Part shown: positions 36,999 to 46,561 of the stretch, one piece after another | Position numbering within the stretch: position 1 is the first letter of the stretch | Layout: every line of letters starts with the position of its first letter | From: Prochlorococcus sp. AG-402-K04 | Lineage (GTDB): Bacteria; Cyanobacteriota; Cyanobacteriia; PCC-6307; Cyanobiaceae | NCBI GenBank assembly: GCA_003216895.1 | Contig: QCID01000003.1 | Location: 40,746-104,745 of the forward strand | DNA length: 64,000 nt | Reading direction: 5' to 3' | Program-made: the position numbers and the translations under genes | The notes under the pieces: generated by a model | Databases searched by the model: none | What the model saw: only the letters and a program-made list of their open reading frames with translations | Told to the model about the DNA's origin: nothing

Positions 36999-37133
36999 AA
37001 ACTTTCTCAAGTCTCTTTTCATTTTACTATTGAAAAAGAGATGATTTCATATTAATTTCTTGTTATGCTTTTTTGCTTTGCTTCAATTTTGATTAATCAA
37101 AATTATATAGATCGATATTCTGCATAAATCAAA

Positions 37134-38690
37134 ATGGAATTTAAAAGAATTAATCAAATACAATTACCTAATCAGAGTTTTTATGAGATATTTTTACCTA
37201 TATTATTTATAATTATAGGTTTATTTGGTGCATTTAATCATGCCCTTTGGAGAGATGAGATGCAAGGATGGCTGGTTGCTTGGCATAGTGATAATTTAAT
37301 AGATTTATGGAGAAATAACGCACCATCAGGACACCCTGTACTCTGGTCCTTATTAATTTATTTTTCAAAAAATATTACTGGTACACCTATAAGCATGCAA
37401 TTGATGCATTGGTTTTTAGGTAGTTCTGCGATCTTAATTTTTTGGAGATTTAGTCCTTTTAATGTCACTACTAAAACTCTATTTACTTTTGGATATTTCC
37501 CTTTTTGGGAATATTTTTTTGTTTGTCGTCATTATGTTATTGCTGAATTAATAATATTTATTTTTTGTTCTATTTATCATTTAAAAGAGAAAACCTATAT
37601 ACCATTTTCTTTGTGTATTGGACTTTTGGCTAATACACAAGCTTTGTCCTGGTCATTAGCATTTGCTATTGGAATGACTCTAGTACTGGATTGGTTTTTA
37701 AATCATAATCAAAGAAAAAATTATAAAAGAAATAAGAATTGGATTGTAGATTTAACAACTAGTATCTCTATTTCCTCTATATTGTTGTTCTTTGGAGCTT
37801 TTAGTCTTTTTCAAGTAAGAGATTCAGTTAAGTTACTTACTTCTTTTATAGATATTCGTCACTTTCTTAGAGTTATAGGACAGATTTTTGGAGGATATAT
37901 GCTTATTATTCCTGATTCAAGTAGATTTTTTGATTTAGTTTTATGTGCTTTAATAGCTTTGATTTTGCTTATAAGTACAATCACATTTATTAAATTTTAT
38001 CGTCCAGCATTAATTTATTTTACTAGCGGTATTTTATTTTTATTTCTTTTTAACTATTTTTTATTTATAGGTGACGGATCAAGACATTATGGATATTATT
38101 TTCTATTGATTATCTCCTCATTATGGTTGGCATTATCTAATCAAGATCAACAACTTTATTTTTCTAAACAACCAAATTTATTCACTAAGGGTAATTTTTT
38201 TTATTTCCCTAGATTACTTACTTTTTGTTTGACTATACATTTTGTTGTGGGGATTCATATGGTCATCAATGATTTTCGGGTACCGTATTCAAGTGGAAGG
38301 GAAACTGCTCAATACATTCAGACTAAAGGATGGGAGGATTTTCCAATATTTGCGACTAGAGATGTTGAAGTGGCGACAGTATCTGGATACCTTGATAGAG
38401 AATTCTACTTGCCTGAGTTGAATGGATTTGGAAGTTATGCTCAGTGGTCTAATCGGCTTATTTTAGACAGAAGTAAAACACTTGATGAAGTCCAAGTTTA
38501 TTTAGATAAATTTCCCAAAGTAAATAAATTATTATTACTTTTAAGTAATCGATCGTCTATTAAGAATTTGGAGCCTGGTGAATCTCTTTACTTTGAGAAA
38601 TTTAGAGTAATTGCTGATTCAAAATTTGAGAATTCCTTTCATGATTCAGAGATGTTCTACTTATATTGGGTTGAGAGGATTATTGATTAA
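37134..38690 (+). CDS. Polytopic GT-C type glycosyltransferase-like protein
   Basis: The 518-residue protein has roughly ten hydrophobic helices. The first extracytoplasmic loop after helix 1 carries an acidic motif ALWRDEMQGWLVAW, the position of the catalytic Asp/Glu in GT-C enzymes such as ArnT/PMT-type polyprenyl-phosphate glycosyltransferases. A soluble C-terminal domain follows (about 415-518). It may transfer a sugar from a lipid carrier to a surface glycan or lipid; donor and acceptor are unknown. It precedes lptB by 75 bp. Confidence 0.7.
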   Translation: MEFKRINQIQLPNQSFYEIFLPILFIIIGLFGAFNHALWRDEMQGWLVAWHSDNLIDLWRNNAPSGHPVLWSLLIYFSKNITGTPISMQLMHWFLGSSAILIFWRFSPFNVTTKTLFTFGYFPFWEYFFVCRHYVIAELIIFIFCSIYHLKEKTYIPFSLCIGLLANTQALSWSLAFAIGMTLVLDWFLNHNQRKNYKRNKNWIVDLTTSISISSILLFFGAFSLFQVRDSVKLLTSFIDIRHFLRVIGQIFGGYMLIIPDSSRFFDLVLCALIALILLISTITFIKFYRPALIYFTSGILFLFLFNYFLFIGDGSRHYGYYFLLIISSLWLALSNQDQQLYFSKQPNLFTKGNFFYFPRLLTFCLTIHFVVGIHMVINDFRVPYSSGRETAQYIQTKGWEDFPIFATRDVEVATVSGYLDREFYLPELNGFGSYAQWSNRLILDRSKTLDEVQVYLDKFPKVNKLLLLLSNRSSIKNLEPGESLYFEKFRVIADSKFENSFHDSEMFYLYWVERIID

Positions 38691-38765
38691 CCTTATATCT
38701 GAGAGGTATAGTTTATTATTAGATAATCCTTATGTATAAGCTTAACCCTGATAGGTTCTATTAAA

Positions 38766-39491
38766 ATGACTCTACTTATTGAGAGTTTGGACTTAACCTT
38801 ATCCAATAAAAATATTGTAAAAAACATTAATTTAAATGTAAAACCTGGGGAGGTGGTTGGCCTTTTGGGACCAAATGGTGCGGGCAAAACTAGCACTTTT
38901 AATATGATCGTTGGCTTGATTAAGCCAAACAAAGGCAATATCTACTTGGAGGGCATTAGCATAAAAAATTTTTCTATGACAAAAAGAGTTCAATTGGGAA
39001 TTGGTTATTTACCTCAAGAACCAAGTGTTTTTAGAAATCTTACAGTTATTGAGAATTTGGATATTGCTCTTTCTCAGGCTAACTTATCAATTTCTTTATT
39101 TAGGAAAAGACGTGAAGAATTGATTGAGGAATTTAATTTGGTCTCCTTCCTTGATCGTTTTGGTCATCAACTTTCCGGTGGGGAAAGACGCAGATGTGAA
39201 GTTGCTAGAGCTTTAGCTGTAGGACGTTTAGGTCCGAAATTTTTACTTTTAGACGAGCCTTTTGCAGGAGTTGACCCTATAGCTATTAATGATCTACAGA
39301 ATTTAATTAGGAAATTAAAAAATAGGAATATAGGTATATTGATTACTGACCACAATGTTAGAGCAACATTGGCTATAACCGAACGATCTTATATTCTTAA
39401 TCAAGGCCAAATACTTGCCAATGGATCGTCAGATCAACTCACAAGAAATGATGATGTTAAAGAGAATTATCTTGGTAATTTATTTGATTAA
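38766..39491 (+). CDS. lptB: Lipopolysaccharide export ATPase LptB
   Basis: The 241-residue ATPase has Walker A GPNGAGKTSTFNMI, Q-loop YLPQEPSVF, signature LSGGERRRCEVARALA, Walker B FLLLDEPFAGVDP and H-loop TDHNVRATL. The GVDPIAINDLQ and LTDHNVR-like segments are distinctive of LptB. It drives LPS extraction from the inner membrane with an LptF/G-type permease, which is encoded 6 bp downstream. The pair is a strong operon. Confidence 0.93.
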   Translation: MTLLIESLDLTLSNKNIVKNINLNVKPGEVVGLLGPNGAGKTSTFNMIVGLIKPNKGNIYLEGISIKNFSMTKRVQLGIGYLPQEPSVFRNLTVIENLDIALSQANLSISLFRKRREELIEEFNLVSFLDRFGHQLSGGERRRCEVARALAVGRLGPKFLLLDEPFAGVDPIAINDLQNLIRKLKNRNIGILITDHNVRATLAITERSYILNQGQILANGSSDQLTRNDDVKENYLGNLFD

Positions 39492-39497
39492 TTAGCT

Positions 39498-40685
39498 ATG
39501 TTTAATAACCTATTCTTATTATCTAGATTTCAAAATTTAGTAGGAAGAATATGGAAAATAATTCCTTTGTTAGATAGATGGATACTTTTTGAATTATTGC
39601 CTCCTTTATTTTTTTCAATAGCAGCTTTTACTGTCGTTTCTCTTTCAGTAGGAGTTATTTTTGATCTTATTAGGAAAATAGTTGAGATTGGACTTCCTAT
39701 CTCTATAGCCATTCAAATTCTATTGCTAAAGCTACCTAGCTTTATTGTTATTTCTTTCCCTATGGCAATGTTACTTTCAACTTTACTTGCTTACGGAAGT
39801 CTTAATGACAATAGTGAAATTAAGGCATTAAAAAGTATTGGTATTTCAATTTATAGACTTATTTTACCGGGATTAATTTTGTCAATATTTATGTCATATA
39901 TGACATTCATTTTTAATAATAATATTGTTCCAAGTACAAATAAAAAAGCTGAAATCATCTTGGCTAATTCTTTAGGTAAATCTTTTACAAATGAACAGGG
40001 AGAAGATATTATCTTTTCAAAGAAAGGAGAGATTTTAGATCCATATTCAAGCTATAAAAAAAGAGGAGTTACTCATCTTTTTTATGCCTGGAAATTTATT
40101 GACGGACAAATGTTGGATGTCACAGTAATTGATTTCTCGAAATTAGGTTTTACTCAAATGCTTAAGGCTAAAAAAGGAATTTGGAATAGTGATAAAAATA
40201 ATTGGGAATTCTTTGAAGGAGATATTTTGACACTTAGTCCTGATGGAAGTAATACGAGAACTAAATTCTTGAGCTTTTTATATCCATTAGGTACTGATCT
40301 TACCAATATTGCACAACTGCCGAAAGATGCAAATGATATGAATCTCGGCGAAGCGAATACGGCTATGGAGTTGTATCAAAGTAGTGGAAATATTAAAGAA
40401 GCTAGAAGAATGAAAGTAAGAATTCAAGAAAAATTTACTTTACCAATCGCTTGTTCAGTTTTTGCTTTAATTGGTTGTAGCTTTGGGGTAATGCAAAAAC
40501 AAGGGGGAGGTAGAAGTCAAAGTTTTGGATTAAGTATCATTTTGATACTTATCTATTACATTTTGAGTTTCAGCTTTAGCTCTCTTGGAGTTAAAGGAAT
40601 AATAAATCCTATCTTTGCTGCTTGGTCTCCTGTTTTTTTGTCTATGTTAGGAGGGGGTTTTTTGTTAAAACAGGCAAGCAAATGA
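39498..40685 (+). CDS. LptF/LptG family permease (YjgP/YjgQ)
   Basis: The 395-residue protein has three N-terminal and three C-terminal transmembrane helices around a beta-jellyroll periplasmic domain, as in LptF/G. Family segments include LDRWILFELLPPLFFSIAAFTVVSLSVG, FPMAMLLSTLLAYGSLNDNSEIKALKSIG and the C-terminal FGVMQKQGGGRSQSFGLS. Only one permease gene is here, so it may act as a homodimer or with a second copy elsewhere. It is co-transcribed with lptB. Confidence 0.92.
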   Translation: MFNNLFLLSRFQNLVGRIWKIIPLLDRWILFELLPPLFFSIAAFTVVSLSVGVIFDLIRKIVEIGLPISIAIQILLLKLPSFIVISFPMAMLLSTLLAYGSLNDNSEIKALKSIGISIYRLILPGLILSIFMSYMTFIFNNNIVPSTNKKAEIILANSLGKSFTNEQGEDIIFSKKGEILDPYSSYKKRGVTHLFYAWKFIDGQMLDVTVIDFSKLGFTQMLKAKKGIWNSDKNNWEFFEGDILTLSPDGSNTRTKFLSFLYPLGTDLTNIAQLPKDANDMNLGEANTAMELYQSSGNIKEARRMKVRIQEKFTLPIACSVFALIGCSFGVMQKQGGGRSQSFGLSIILILIYYILSFSFSSLGVKGIINPIFAAWSPVFLSMLGGGFLLKQASK

Positions 40686-40722
40686 TCTGGTCTTTCTAAA
40701 TAATCTTTAGTTGCTTTTATCA

Positions 40723-41670
40723 ATGGTTGATTTTCAGTTAAATAATTTTTCCTTTGACCCTGTTGTTTCTCTTGGGCTTTTAGCATTTCTTTTCTTATTA
40801 ATCGCATTGCCTATTTCATTTTGGTCAGTTGCTGGTAGCAGTGATTCCTCCAAAGCTAGATTTTTAGTCGCAATATCCAATCTTTTTCTTACTAGTCAAT
40901 TGATATTGAGATGGTGGCAATCAGGACACTTCCCAATTAGTAATCTCTATGAGTCACTTTGCTTTTTGACTTGGGGTTGTACCTTGACGCAACTTTTTGT
41001 CGAAAGGGCATGGCGCTCTCCAATCGTTTCTGCAGTTGCAACTCCTATCTCATTGCTTTCAATAGGTTTTGCCAGCTTTGTTTTACCAGAGAATTTACAA
41101 TCTTCTTCTCCTTTGGTTCCAGCACTTCGTTCAAGTTGGTTAGTAATGCACGTAAGTGTAATTATGAGTTCTTACGCTGCATTACTAATAGGATCAATTT
41201 TGTCTTTTGGTGTTTTTTTTGTTGATGGAAAAAAGCAATTCAATATCCGTAATAGCTCCTTTGGCTCTGGTTCATTTCGGCAAAGTTCTGAGCTATATAT
41301 TGATGAAAAAAATGAAAAATTAAATTTAATACGACCGGTAGAATTTACAAATGCTGAGCAACTTGATTCTTTAAGTTATAGATCAATAACTGCTGGTTTT
41401 TTGTTGCTTACGGTTGGACTTATTAGTGGTGCTGTTTGGGCTAATGAAGCTTGGGGTAGTTGGTGGAGTTGGGACCCTAAAGAAACATGGGCTTTAATAT
41501 GTTGGTTAGTTTATGCTGCCTATTTGCATACTAGGTTAACAAGAGGATGGCAAGGTAAAAAGCCTGCATTGTTAGCTATAGCAGGCTTTTTTGTTATTAT
41601 TATTTGCTATATAGGAGTAAACCTTCTTGGCGTTGGTTTACACAGTTATGGTTGGTTCTTTGATGCTTAA
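40723..41670 (+). CDS. ccsA: Cytochrome c biogenesis protein CcsA
   Basis: The 315-residue membrane protein contains the heme-handling WWD motif [20 protein letters not shown] and flanking conserved histidines in membrane loops, the hallmark of CcsA/ResC. It works with CcsB to move heme across the thylakoid or plasma membrane and attach it to apocytochromes (c6, f). The ORF track uses a TTG at 40711; the ATG at 40723 ([11 protein letters not shown]) is a better start. It converges with rpe over 18 bp. Confidence 0.94.
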   Translation: MVDFQLNNFSFDPVVSLGLLAFLFLLIALPISFWSVAGSSDSSKARFLVAISNLFLTSQLILRWWQSGHFPISNLYESLCFLTWGCTLTQLFVERAWRSPIVSAVATPISLLSIGFASFVLPENLQSSSPLVPALRSSWLVMHVSVIMSSYAALLIGSILSFGVFFVDGKKQFNIRNSSFGSGSFRQSSELYIDEKNEKLNLIRPVEFTNAEQLDSLSYRSITAGFLLLTVGLISGAVWANEAWGSWWSWDPKETWALICWLVYAAYLHTRLTRGWQGKKPALLAIAGFFVIIICYIGVNLLGVGLHSYGWFFDA

Positions 41671-41688
41671 TTAGGTAATTAAGATTGT

Positions 41689-42441
41689 CTATTTTTCTAT
41701 AATTATTCCATTCTGTGCGTCATTCGCAACTTTTCTTAGTGCATCACACCCTTCTTTAAGTGTTGGGTAAGCAAACATACCACTTCCAGCTATGAAACAG
41801 TTTGCTCCTGCAGCGCAACATTGAGATAATGACCAATCTGCTTTTATACCTCCATCAACTTCTATGTCTACGTTGTATCCATTTTCTAAAATTATTTTTC
41901 TTAATTGAGTTATTTTGTTGAGCATTGTAGGAATATAAGCTTGCCCTCCAAATCCAGGGTTAACTGTCATTACTAGTACGTGATCAACCATATCAAGCAC
42001 ATCCTTAACCATATCCATTGGAGTATGAGGATTAAGGGCTACGGAGGGAGACCCTCCTAGTTGACGAATTCTGCCAAGAATTCGATGAAGGTGCACATTA
42101 GCTTCAGCATGAGCAATTACAACTCCTGGCTCTCCGTTTGCACCCTTACTTGCTTCTACATATCCCTCAAGCATGGTTTCGCAATTGTATTGACTAACCA
42201 TTAATTGAGTCTCAAATGGAACTTTGCAGTACTTTCGACAGGCGGAAATCATTTCTGGGCCGAATGTGAGATTTGGAACAAAGTTCCCATCCATCACATC
42301 AAATTGGATTCTGTCTACCCCTGCTAATTCAAGGTCTTTTACGCACTGGCCCATATTTGCCCAGTCTGCTGGCAATACTGAAGGGATTATTTGAACTGGA
42401 CGGTGTTCAGAAAAAATTGCTGAAGAAATGGATTGGATCAT
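41689..42441 (-). CDS. rpe: Ribulose-phosphate 3-epimerase
   Basis: The 250-residue TIM-barrel enzyme interconverts ribulose-5-phosphate and xylulose-5-phosphate in the Calvin and pentose phosphate pathways. Signatures are IIPSVLPADWANMG, IQFDVMDGNFVPNLTFG, VLVMTVNPGFGGQ and the phosphate-binding VDGGIKADW. The length is slightly above enteric forms because of an N-terminal extension typical of cyanobacteria. It is divergent from glpX, and the shared spacer holds a perfect 10-bp inverted repeat. Confidence 0.97.
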   Translation of the reverse strand: MIQSISSAIFSEHRPVQIIPSVLPADWANMGQCVKDLELAGVDRIQFDVMDGNFVPNLTFGPEMISACRKYCKVPFETQLMVSQYNCETMLEGYVEASKGANGEPGVVIAHAEANVHLHRILGRIRQLGGSPSVALNPHTPMDMVKDVLDMVDHVLVMTVNPGFGGQAYIPTMLNKITQLRKIILENGYNVDIEVDGGIKADWSLSQCCAAGANCFIAGSGMFAYPTLKEGCDALRKVANDAQNGIIIEK

Positions 42442-42474
42442 TGTTTTTGTCTTTTGGCAGAGATTCTATTAATT

Positions 42475-42502
42475 CATGGTCACAAGTTCTAGTGTGACCA
42501 TG
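42475..42502. promoter_or_regulatory. Perfect inverted repeat between rpe and glpX
   Basis: CATGGTCACA and TGTGACCATG form a perfect 10-bp dyad around an 8-nt loop (AGTTCTAG), located 34 bp from the rpe start and about 139 bp from the glpX start. No T-run follows on either strand, so it is not an ordinary terminator. The symmetric TGTGAC half sites suggest a transcription factor operator serving both Calvin-cycle genes; the factor is not identified. Confidence 0.6.
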
Positions 42503-42640
42503 CACTGATACAGTAATTATTGCTTATCAACAGATAATAAGTTTTTTGTGAGTACTTTTTTCTGAGCATTTTTCAATGCCCTCAATTACTTACACTATTG
42601 TCTGCCTAAAGGCGTAAATTTCTTTACCTAGCTGCAAAAA

Positions 42641-43645
42641 GTGGATCGTACTCTCGTCCAAGAAATTCTTGAAGTAGTTGAGCAAGCTGCAATTGCTTCG
42701 GCTCAATTGACTGGTTTGGGGAAAAAAGATGAGGCTGATGCCGCTGCCGTAGAGGCAATGCGAAAGAGAATGGGAACGATTCAGATGCAAGGAAGGATCG
42801 TCATTGGAGAAGGAGAAAGAGATGAAGCTCCTATGCTTTATATCGGAGAAGAAGTTGGATCAGGCACAGGACCTGGAGTTGATTTTGCTGTAGATCCATG
42901 CGAAGGGACAAATTTATGTGCTAATAGCCAGAGAGGATCTATGGCTGTTCTAGCGGCCTCAGACAGGGGTGGTTTATTTAATGCTCCTGATTTCTATATG
43001 AATAAATTAGCTGCCCCACCAGCAGCTAAGGGCAAAGTTGATATCAGAAAAACACCTACAGAAAATATAAAAATTTTGAGTGATTGCCTGGGAATAGCAA
43101 TAAGTGATTTAACTATTGTTGTGATGGATAGAGCCAGACATAAAAATCTAGTTTCCGAAATCAGATCCACTGGTGCCAGGATTCAGCCTATTTCCGATGG
43201 AGATGTTCAAGCCGCAATAGCATGCGGATTTGAGGGGACTGGCACACATTGCTTAATGGGTATTGGTGCCGCTCCTGAAGGAGTTATTTCTGCTGCGGCC
43301 ATGAGGGCACTTGGAGGACATTTTCAGGGACAACTTGTTTATGATCCTGCAATAGCACAAACCTCAGAATGGGCAGACTATACAAAAGAGGGAAATATAA
43401 AAAGATTGAATGAAATGGGAATAACTGATATTGACAAGATTTACGAAGCAAATGAACTTGCCTCAGGAGAAAATGTTGCTTTTGCTGGTAGTGGGATCAC
43501 AGATGGATTGCTTTTTGATGGAGTTAAATTTGAAAAAGATTGCACAAGAACTAGCAGCCTAGTGATAAGTACACTTGATCAAACAGCAAGATTTACCAAT
43601 ACAGTTCACATCAAAGATGGTGCTCAAAGCATCTCTTTGAAGTGA
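42641..43645 (+). CDS. glpX: Class II fructose-1,6-/sedoheptulose-1,7-bisphosphatase
   Basis: The 334-residue GlpX-type phosphatase is the bifunctional FBPase/SBPase of cyanobacteria, catalysing two Calvin-cycle dephosphorylations. Signatures are [32 protein letters not shown], the metal-binding [12 protein letters not shown] and [20 protein letters not shown]. The start is GTG. The length is normal. hemA follows 30 bp downstream and may be co-transcribed. It is divergent from rpe across the inverted repeat. Confidence 0.97.
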   Translation: MDRTLVQEILEVVEQAAIASAQLTGLGKKDEADAAAVEAMRKRMGTIQMQGRIVIGEGERDEAPMLYIGEEVGSGTGPGVDFAVDPCEGTNLCANSQRGSMAVLAASDRGGLFNAPDFYMNKLAAPPAAKGKVDIRKTPTENIKILSDCLGIAISDLTIVVMDRARHKNLVSEIRSTGARIQPISDGDVQAAIACGFEGTGTHCLMGIGAAPEGVISAAAMRALGGHFQGQLVYDPAIAQTSEWADYTKEGNIKRLNEMGITDIDKIYEANELASGENVAFAGSGITDGLLFDGVKFEKDCTRTSSLVISTLDQTARFTNTVHIKDGAQSISLK

Positions 43646-43675
43646 GATTTAAGTAAATGAAGTAAGGGGCTACTT

Positions 43676-45001
43676 ATGCATATTGCTGTCGTCGGTCTTA
43701 GCCATCGCACGGCCCCAGTCGAAGTGCGTGAAAAGCTAAGTATCCCAGAAGAACACGTTGAAAAATCGTTCAATAATTTAAAGAAAATTGATCAAATATT
43801 AGAAGTTTCTATCTTGAGTACATGCAACAGACTTGAAATTTATAGCTTGGTCAAAGATCCTCAATTGGGAATAGAAGCAATTAAATCTTTTCTTCTTGAA
43901 TTTTCGGGTCTTGAAGATGAGATTCTTTCTCCGCATTTATTTAACTTTGTCCAGGAGAAAGCTGTTTCTCATGTGATGAGAGTTTCTGCTGGTTTGGACA
44001 GTTTGGTTTTAGGAGAAGGACAAATCCTTTCTCAAGTAAAAAAAATGGTGCGTCTTGGCCAAGATCATCAAAGTCTAGGTCCTATATTGAATAGATTATT
44101 AACTCAGGCTGTTAGTACTGGTAAACGCGTAAGAAGCGAGACAAATCTTGGCACTGGTGCAGTTTCTATAAGCTCTGCGGCTGTAGAACTAGCTCAATTA
44201 AAACTTGGACAAGCGCACGGAAGAGATCAATTAATGAGTTTGGAAACTGAAAAGGTTGCTGTTGTTGGTGCTGGAAGAATGAGTCGTCTATTGCTTCAGC
44301 ATCTCCAATCGAAAGGATGCTGCTCTCTTACTTTACTTAATAGAACTAAAAAAAGGGCCGAGGATCTTTCAGCAGCATTTCCTGATATTCAAATTGATTG
44401 TCAATTAATAGATGAGTTGGATAGATGTCTCTCACTTAGTACTCTTGTATTTACAAGCACAGCTGCAAATGAGCCTATTATTAATGCTGAAAAATTGATT
44501 AAAATTGACAGAAAACCTTTGCTAAGACTTATTGATATTGGAGTTCCGAGAAATATTTCTTCTGATGCAAAATCAGTTTCTGGTATTGAATCTCATGATG
44601 TTGATGACCTTCAAGAAGTTGTTTCAAGAAATCAAGAAGCGAGACAAAAACTCGCCTTAGAAGCCGAAGGATTGATCGAGGAAGAATGTCGTATTTTTCT
44701 AGAATGGTGGGATAGCTTAGCGGCTGTTCCTACTATTAATTGTCTTAGATCTGGTTTGGAGTCAATCAGAAAGGAAGAACTTCAGAAAGCATTAAGTAGA
44801 ATGGGACCTGATTTCTCGGCTAGAGAACGAAAAGTTGTTGAGGCATTGAGCAAGGGCATCATTAACAAAATACTTCATACTCCTGTAACAAAATTAAGAG
44901 CACCTCAATCAAGGAATGAGCGTAGAGATTCTCTTGACGTGATTGAAAAACTTTTTAATCTTGATGTTTCTAGTTCCTTAAATAAACCCAAAAACACCTG
45001 A
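43676..45001 (+). CDS. hemA: Glutamyl-tRNA reductase
   Basis: The 441-residue enzyme commits glutamyl-tRNA to tetrapyrrole synthesis. It shows the N-terminal VVGLSHRTAPVEVREKL, the catalytic Cys in ILSTCNRLEIY, LVLGEGQILSQV and the NADPH-binding VAVVGAGRMSRL, then a dimerisation helix. The product feeds chlorophyll, heme and bilin synthesis, linking it to gun4, chlP and pcyA in this window. Close spacing after glpX suggests shared transcription with a Calvin-cycle gene. Confidence 0.97.
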   Translation: MHIAVVGLSHRTAPVEVREKLSIPEEHVEKSFNNLKKIDQILEVSILSTCNRLEIYSLVKDPQLGIEAIKSFLLEFSGLEDEILSPHLFNFVQEKAVSHVMRVSAGLDSLVLGEGQILSQVKKMVRLGQDHQSLGPILNRLLTQAVSTGKRVRSETNLGTGAVSISSAAVELAQLKLGQAHGRDQLMSLETEKVAVVGAGRMSRLLLQHLQSKGCCSLTLLNRTKKRAEDLSAAFPDIQIDCQLIDELDRCLSLSTLVFTSTAANEPIINAEKLIKIDRKPLLRLIDIGVPRNISSDAKSVSGIESHDVDDLQEVVSRNQEARQKLALEAEGLIEEECRIFLEWWDSLAAVPTINCLRSGLESIRKEELQKALSRMGPDFSARERKVVEALSKGIINKILHTPVTKLRAPQSRNERRDSLDVIEKLFNLDVSSSLNKPKNT

Positions 45002-45106
45002 TATTGTTATTTACTTTTGAAATTCTTACTACTTATCACTTTTTTCTGGATTAATGAGCACTCTATCCAGTAGGTTTGCTCCGAATAGCCGATTAATAGT
45101 GCCTTC

Positions 45107-46402
45107 ATGAAGAGAGTACTTGCCATCATTCTTGGCGGTGGAAAAGGATCACGCCTATATCCATTAACAAAAATGAGAGCAAAACCCGCTGTCCCATTAG
45201 CGGGTAAATATCGACTAATAGATATTCCTATAAGTAATTGCATAAATTCGGACATCAGTAAAATGTATGTTCTTACGCAATTCAATAGTGCTTCACTTAA
45301 TAGGCATATTGCACAAACTTATAATCTCAGCGGACCTTTTGGTCAAGGTTTTGTTGAAGTTTTAGCTGCTCAACAGACTCCTGAAACACCATCTTGGTTT
45401 GAGGGGACTGCTGATGCTGTCAGGAAATATCAATGGCTTTTTCAGGAGTGGGATGTTGATGAATATTTGATTCTCTCCGGAGATCAACTTTATCGGATGG
45501 ATTACAGCTTATTTGTTGAACAACACAGAAAGACTGGAGCAGATTTAACTGTTGCAGCTTTACCAGTTGATTCAGCTCAAGCTGAGGCATTTGGTTTGAT
45601 GCGTACTGATGAATCTGGGAATATTAAAGAATTTCGTGAAAAACCAACTGGTGATTCTCTGAAAGCAATGGCTGTGGATACTTCAAGATTGGGCTTGTCA
45701 GAAAGTGAGGCAATTGAAAAACCATATTTAGCTTCGATGGGTATTTATGTTTTTAGTCGTTCCACTCTTTTTGACTTGCTAAATAAATTTCCTTCTTATA
45801 CAGATTTTGGGAAAGAAATCATTCCTGAAGCTTTAGGAAGAGGAGACAAACTTAAAAGTTATGTTTTTAATGATTACTGGGAGGATATCGGAACTATTGG
45901 TGCATTTTTTGAATCAAATTTAGCTTTAACACAGCAACCAACTCCTCCATTTAGTTTTTATGACGAAAAGTTTCCCATCTATACAAGACCAAGATATCTT
46001 CCACCTTCAAAAATTGTAGATACCCAAATAACTGATTCAATAGTTTCCGAGGGATCAATACTTAAATCATGTAGTATTCACCATTGTGTATTGGGAGTAA
46101 GGAGTCGAATTGAAAGTGACGTAGTGCTGAATGAAACTCTGGTTATGGGATCTGACTTTTATGAGTCTTATGAAGAGAGAATAGCTCTAAGAAATGGTGG
46201 GGGGATACCATTAGGTGTTGGACAAGGAACAACTGTTAAAAGAGCAATTCTCGATAAAAACGCTCGAATAGGAGACAATGTGACGATAGTTAATAAAGAC
46301 AACGTGGAAGAAGCTGATCGAGCAGATCAAGGTTTTTATATTCGTAATGGAATTGTTGTTATCGTCAAAAATGCAACAATTCCAGATGGAACTATTATTT
46401 GA
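45107..46402 (+). CDS. glgC: Glucose-1-phosphate adenylyltransferase
   Basis: The 431-residue ADP-glucose pyrophosphorylase makes the glycogen precursor. Conserved parts are [58 protein letters not shown], and the C-terminal beta-helix with [10 protein letters not shown]. The cyanobacterial enzyme is activated by 3-phosphoglycerate and inhibited by phosphate. gnd lies about 160 bp downstream, so storage and oxidative carbon use genes are adjacent. Confidence 0.97.
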   Translation: MKRVLAIILGGGKGSRLYPLTKMRAKPAVPLAGKYRLIDIPISNCINSDISKMYVLTQFNSASLNRHIAQTYNLSGPFGQGFVEVLAAQQTPETPSWFEGTADAVRKYQWLFQEWDVDEYLILSGDQLYRMDYSLFVEQHRKTGADLTVAALPVDSAQAEAFGLMRTDESGNIKEFREKPTGDSLKAMAVDTSRLGLSESEAIEKPYLASMGIYVFSRSTLFDLLNKFPSYTDFGKEIIPEALGRGDKLKSYVFNDYWEDIGTIGAFFESNLALTQQPTPPFSFYDEKFPIYTRPRYLPPSKIVDTQITDSIVSEGSILKSCSIHHCVLGVRSRIESDVVLNETLVMGSDFYESYEERIALRNGGGIPLGVGQGTTVKRAILDKNARIGDNVTIVNKDNVEEADRADQGFYIRNGIVVIVKNATIPDGTII

Positions 46403-46561
46403 TTTTTATTTAATTCCCTGGAAATTTAATAAGCCTAGCTTTTCAAGATTTTATTATTAAATATTTTTTAAAGAATCCTTCATCCCTGACATTGAGCTCT
46501 TTAATGCAGCGAAATGATTCGACAGTCGTCACACTAACTCAAGTAGAAATTAATTAACTTA

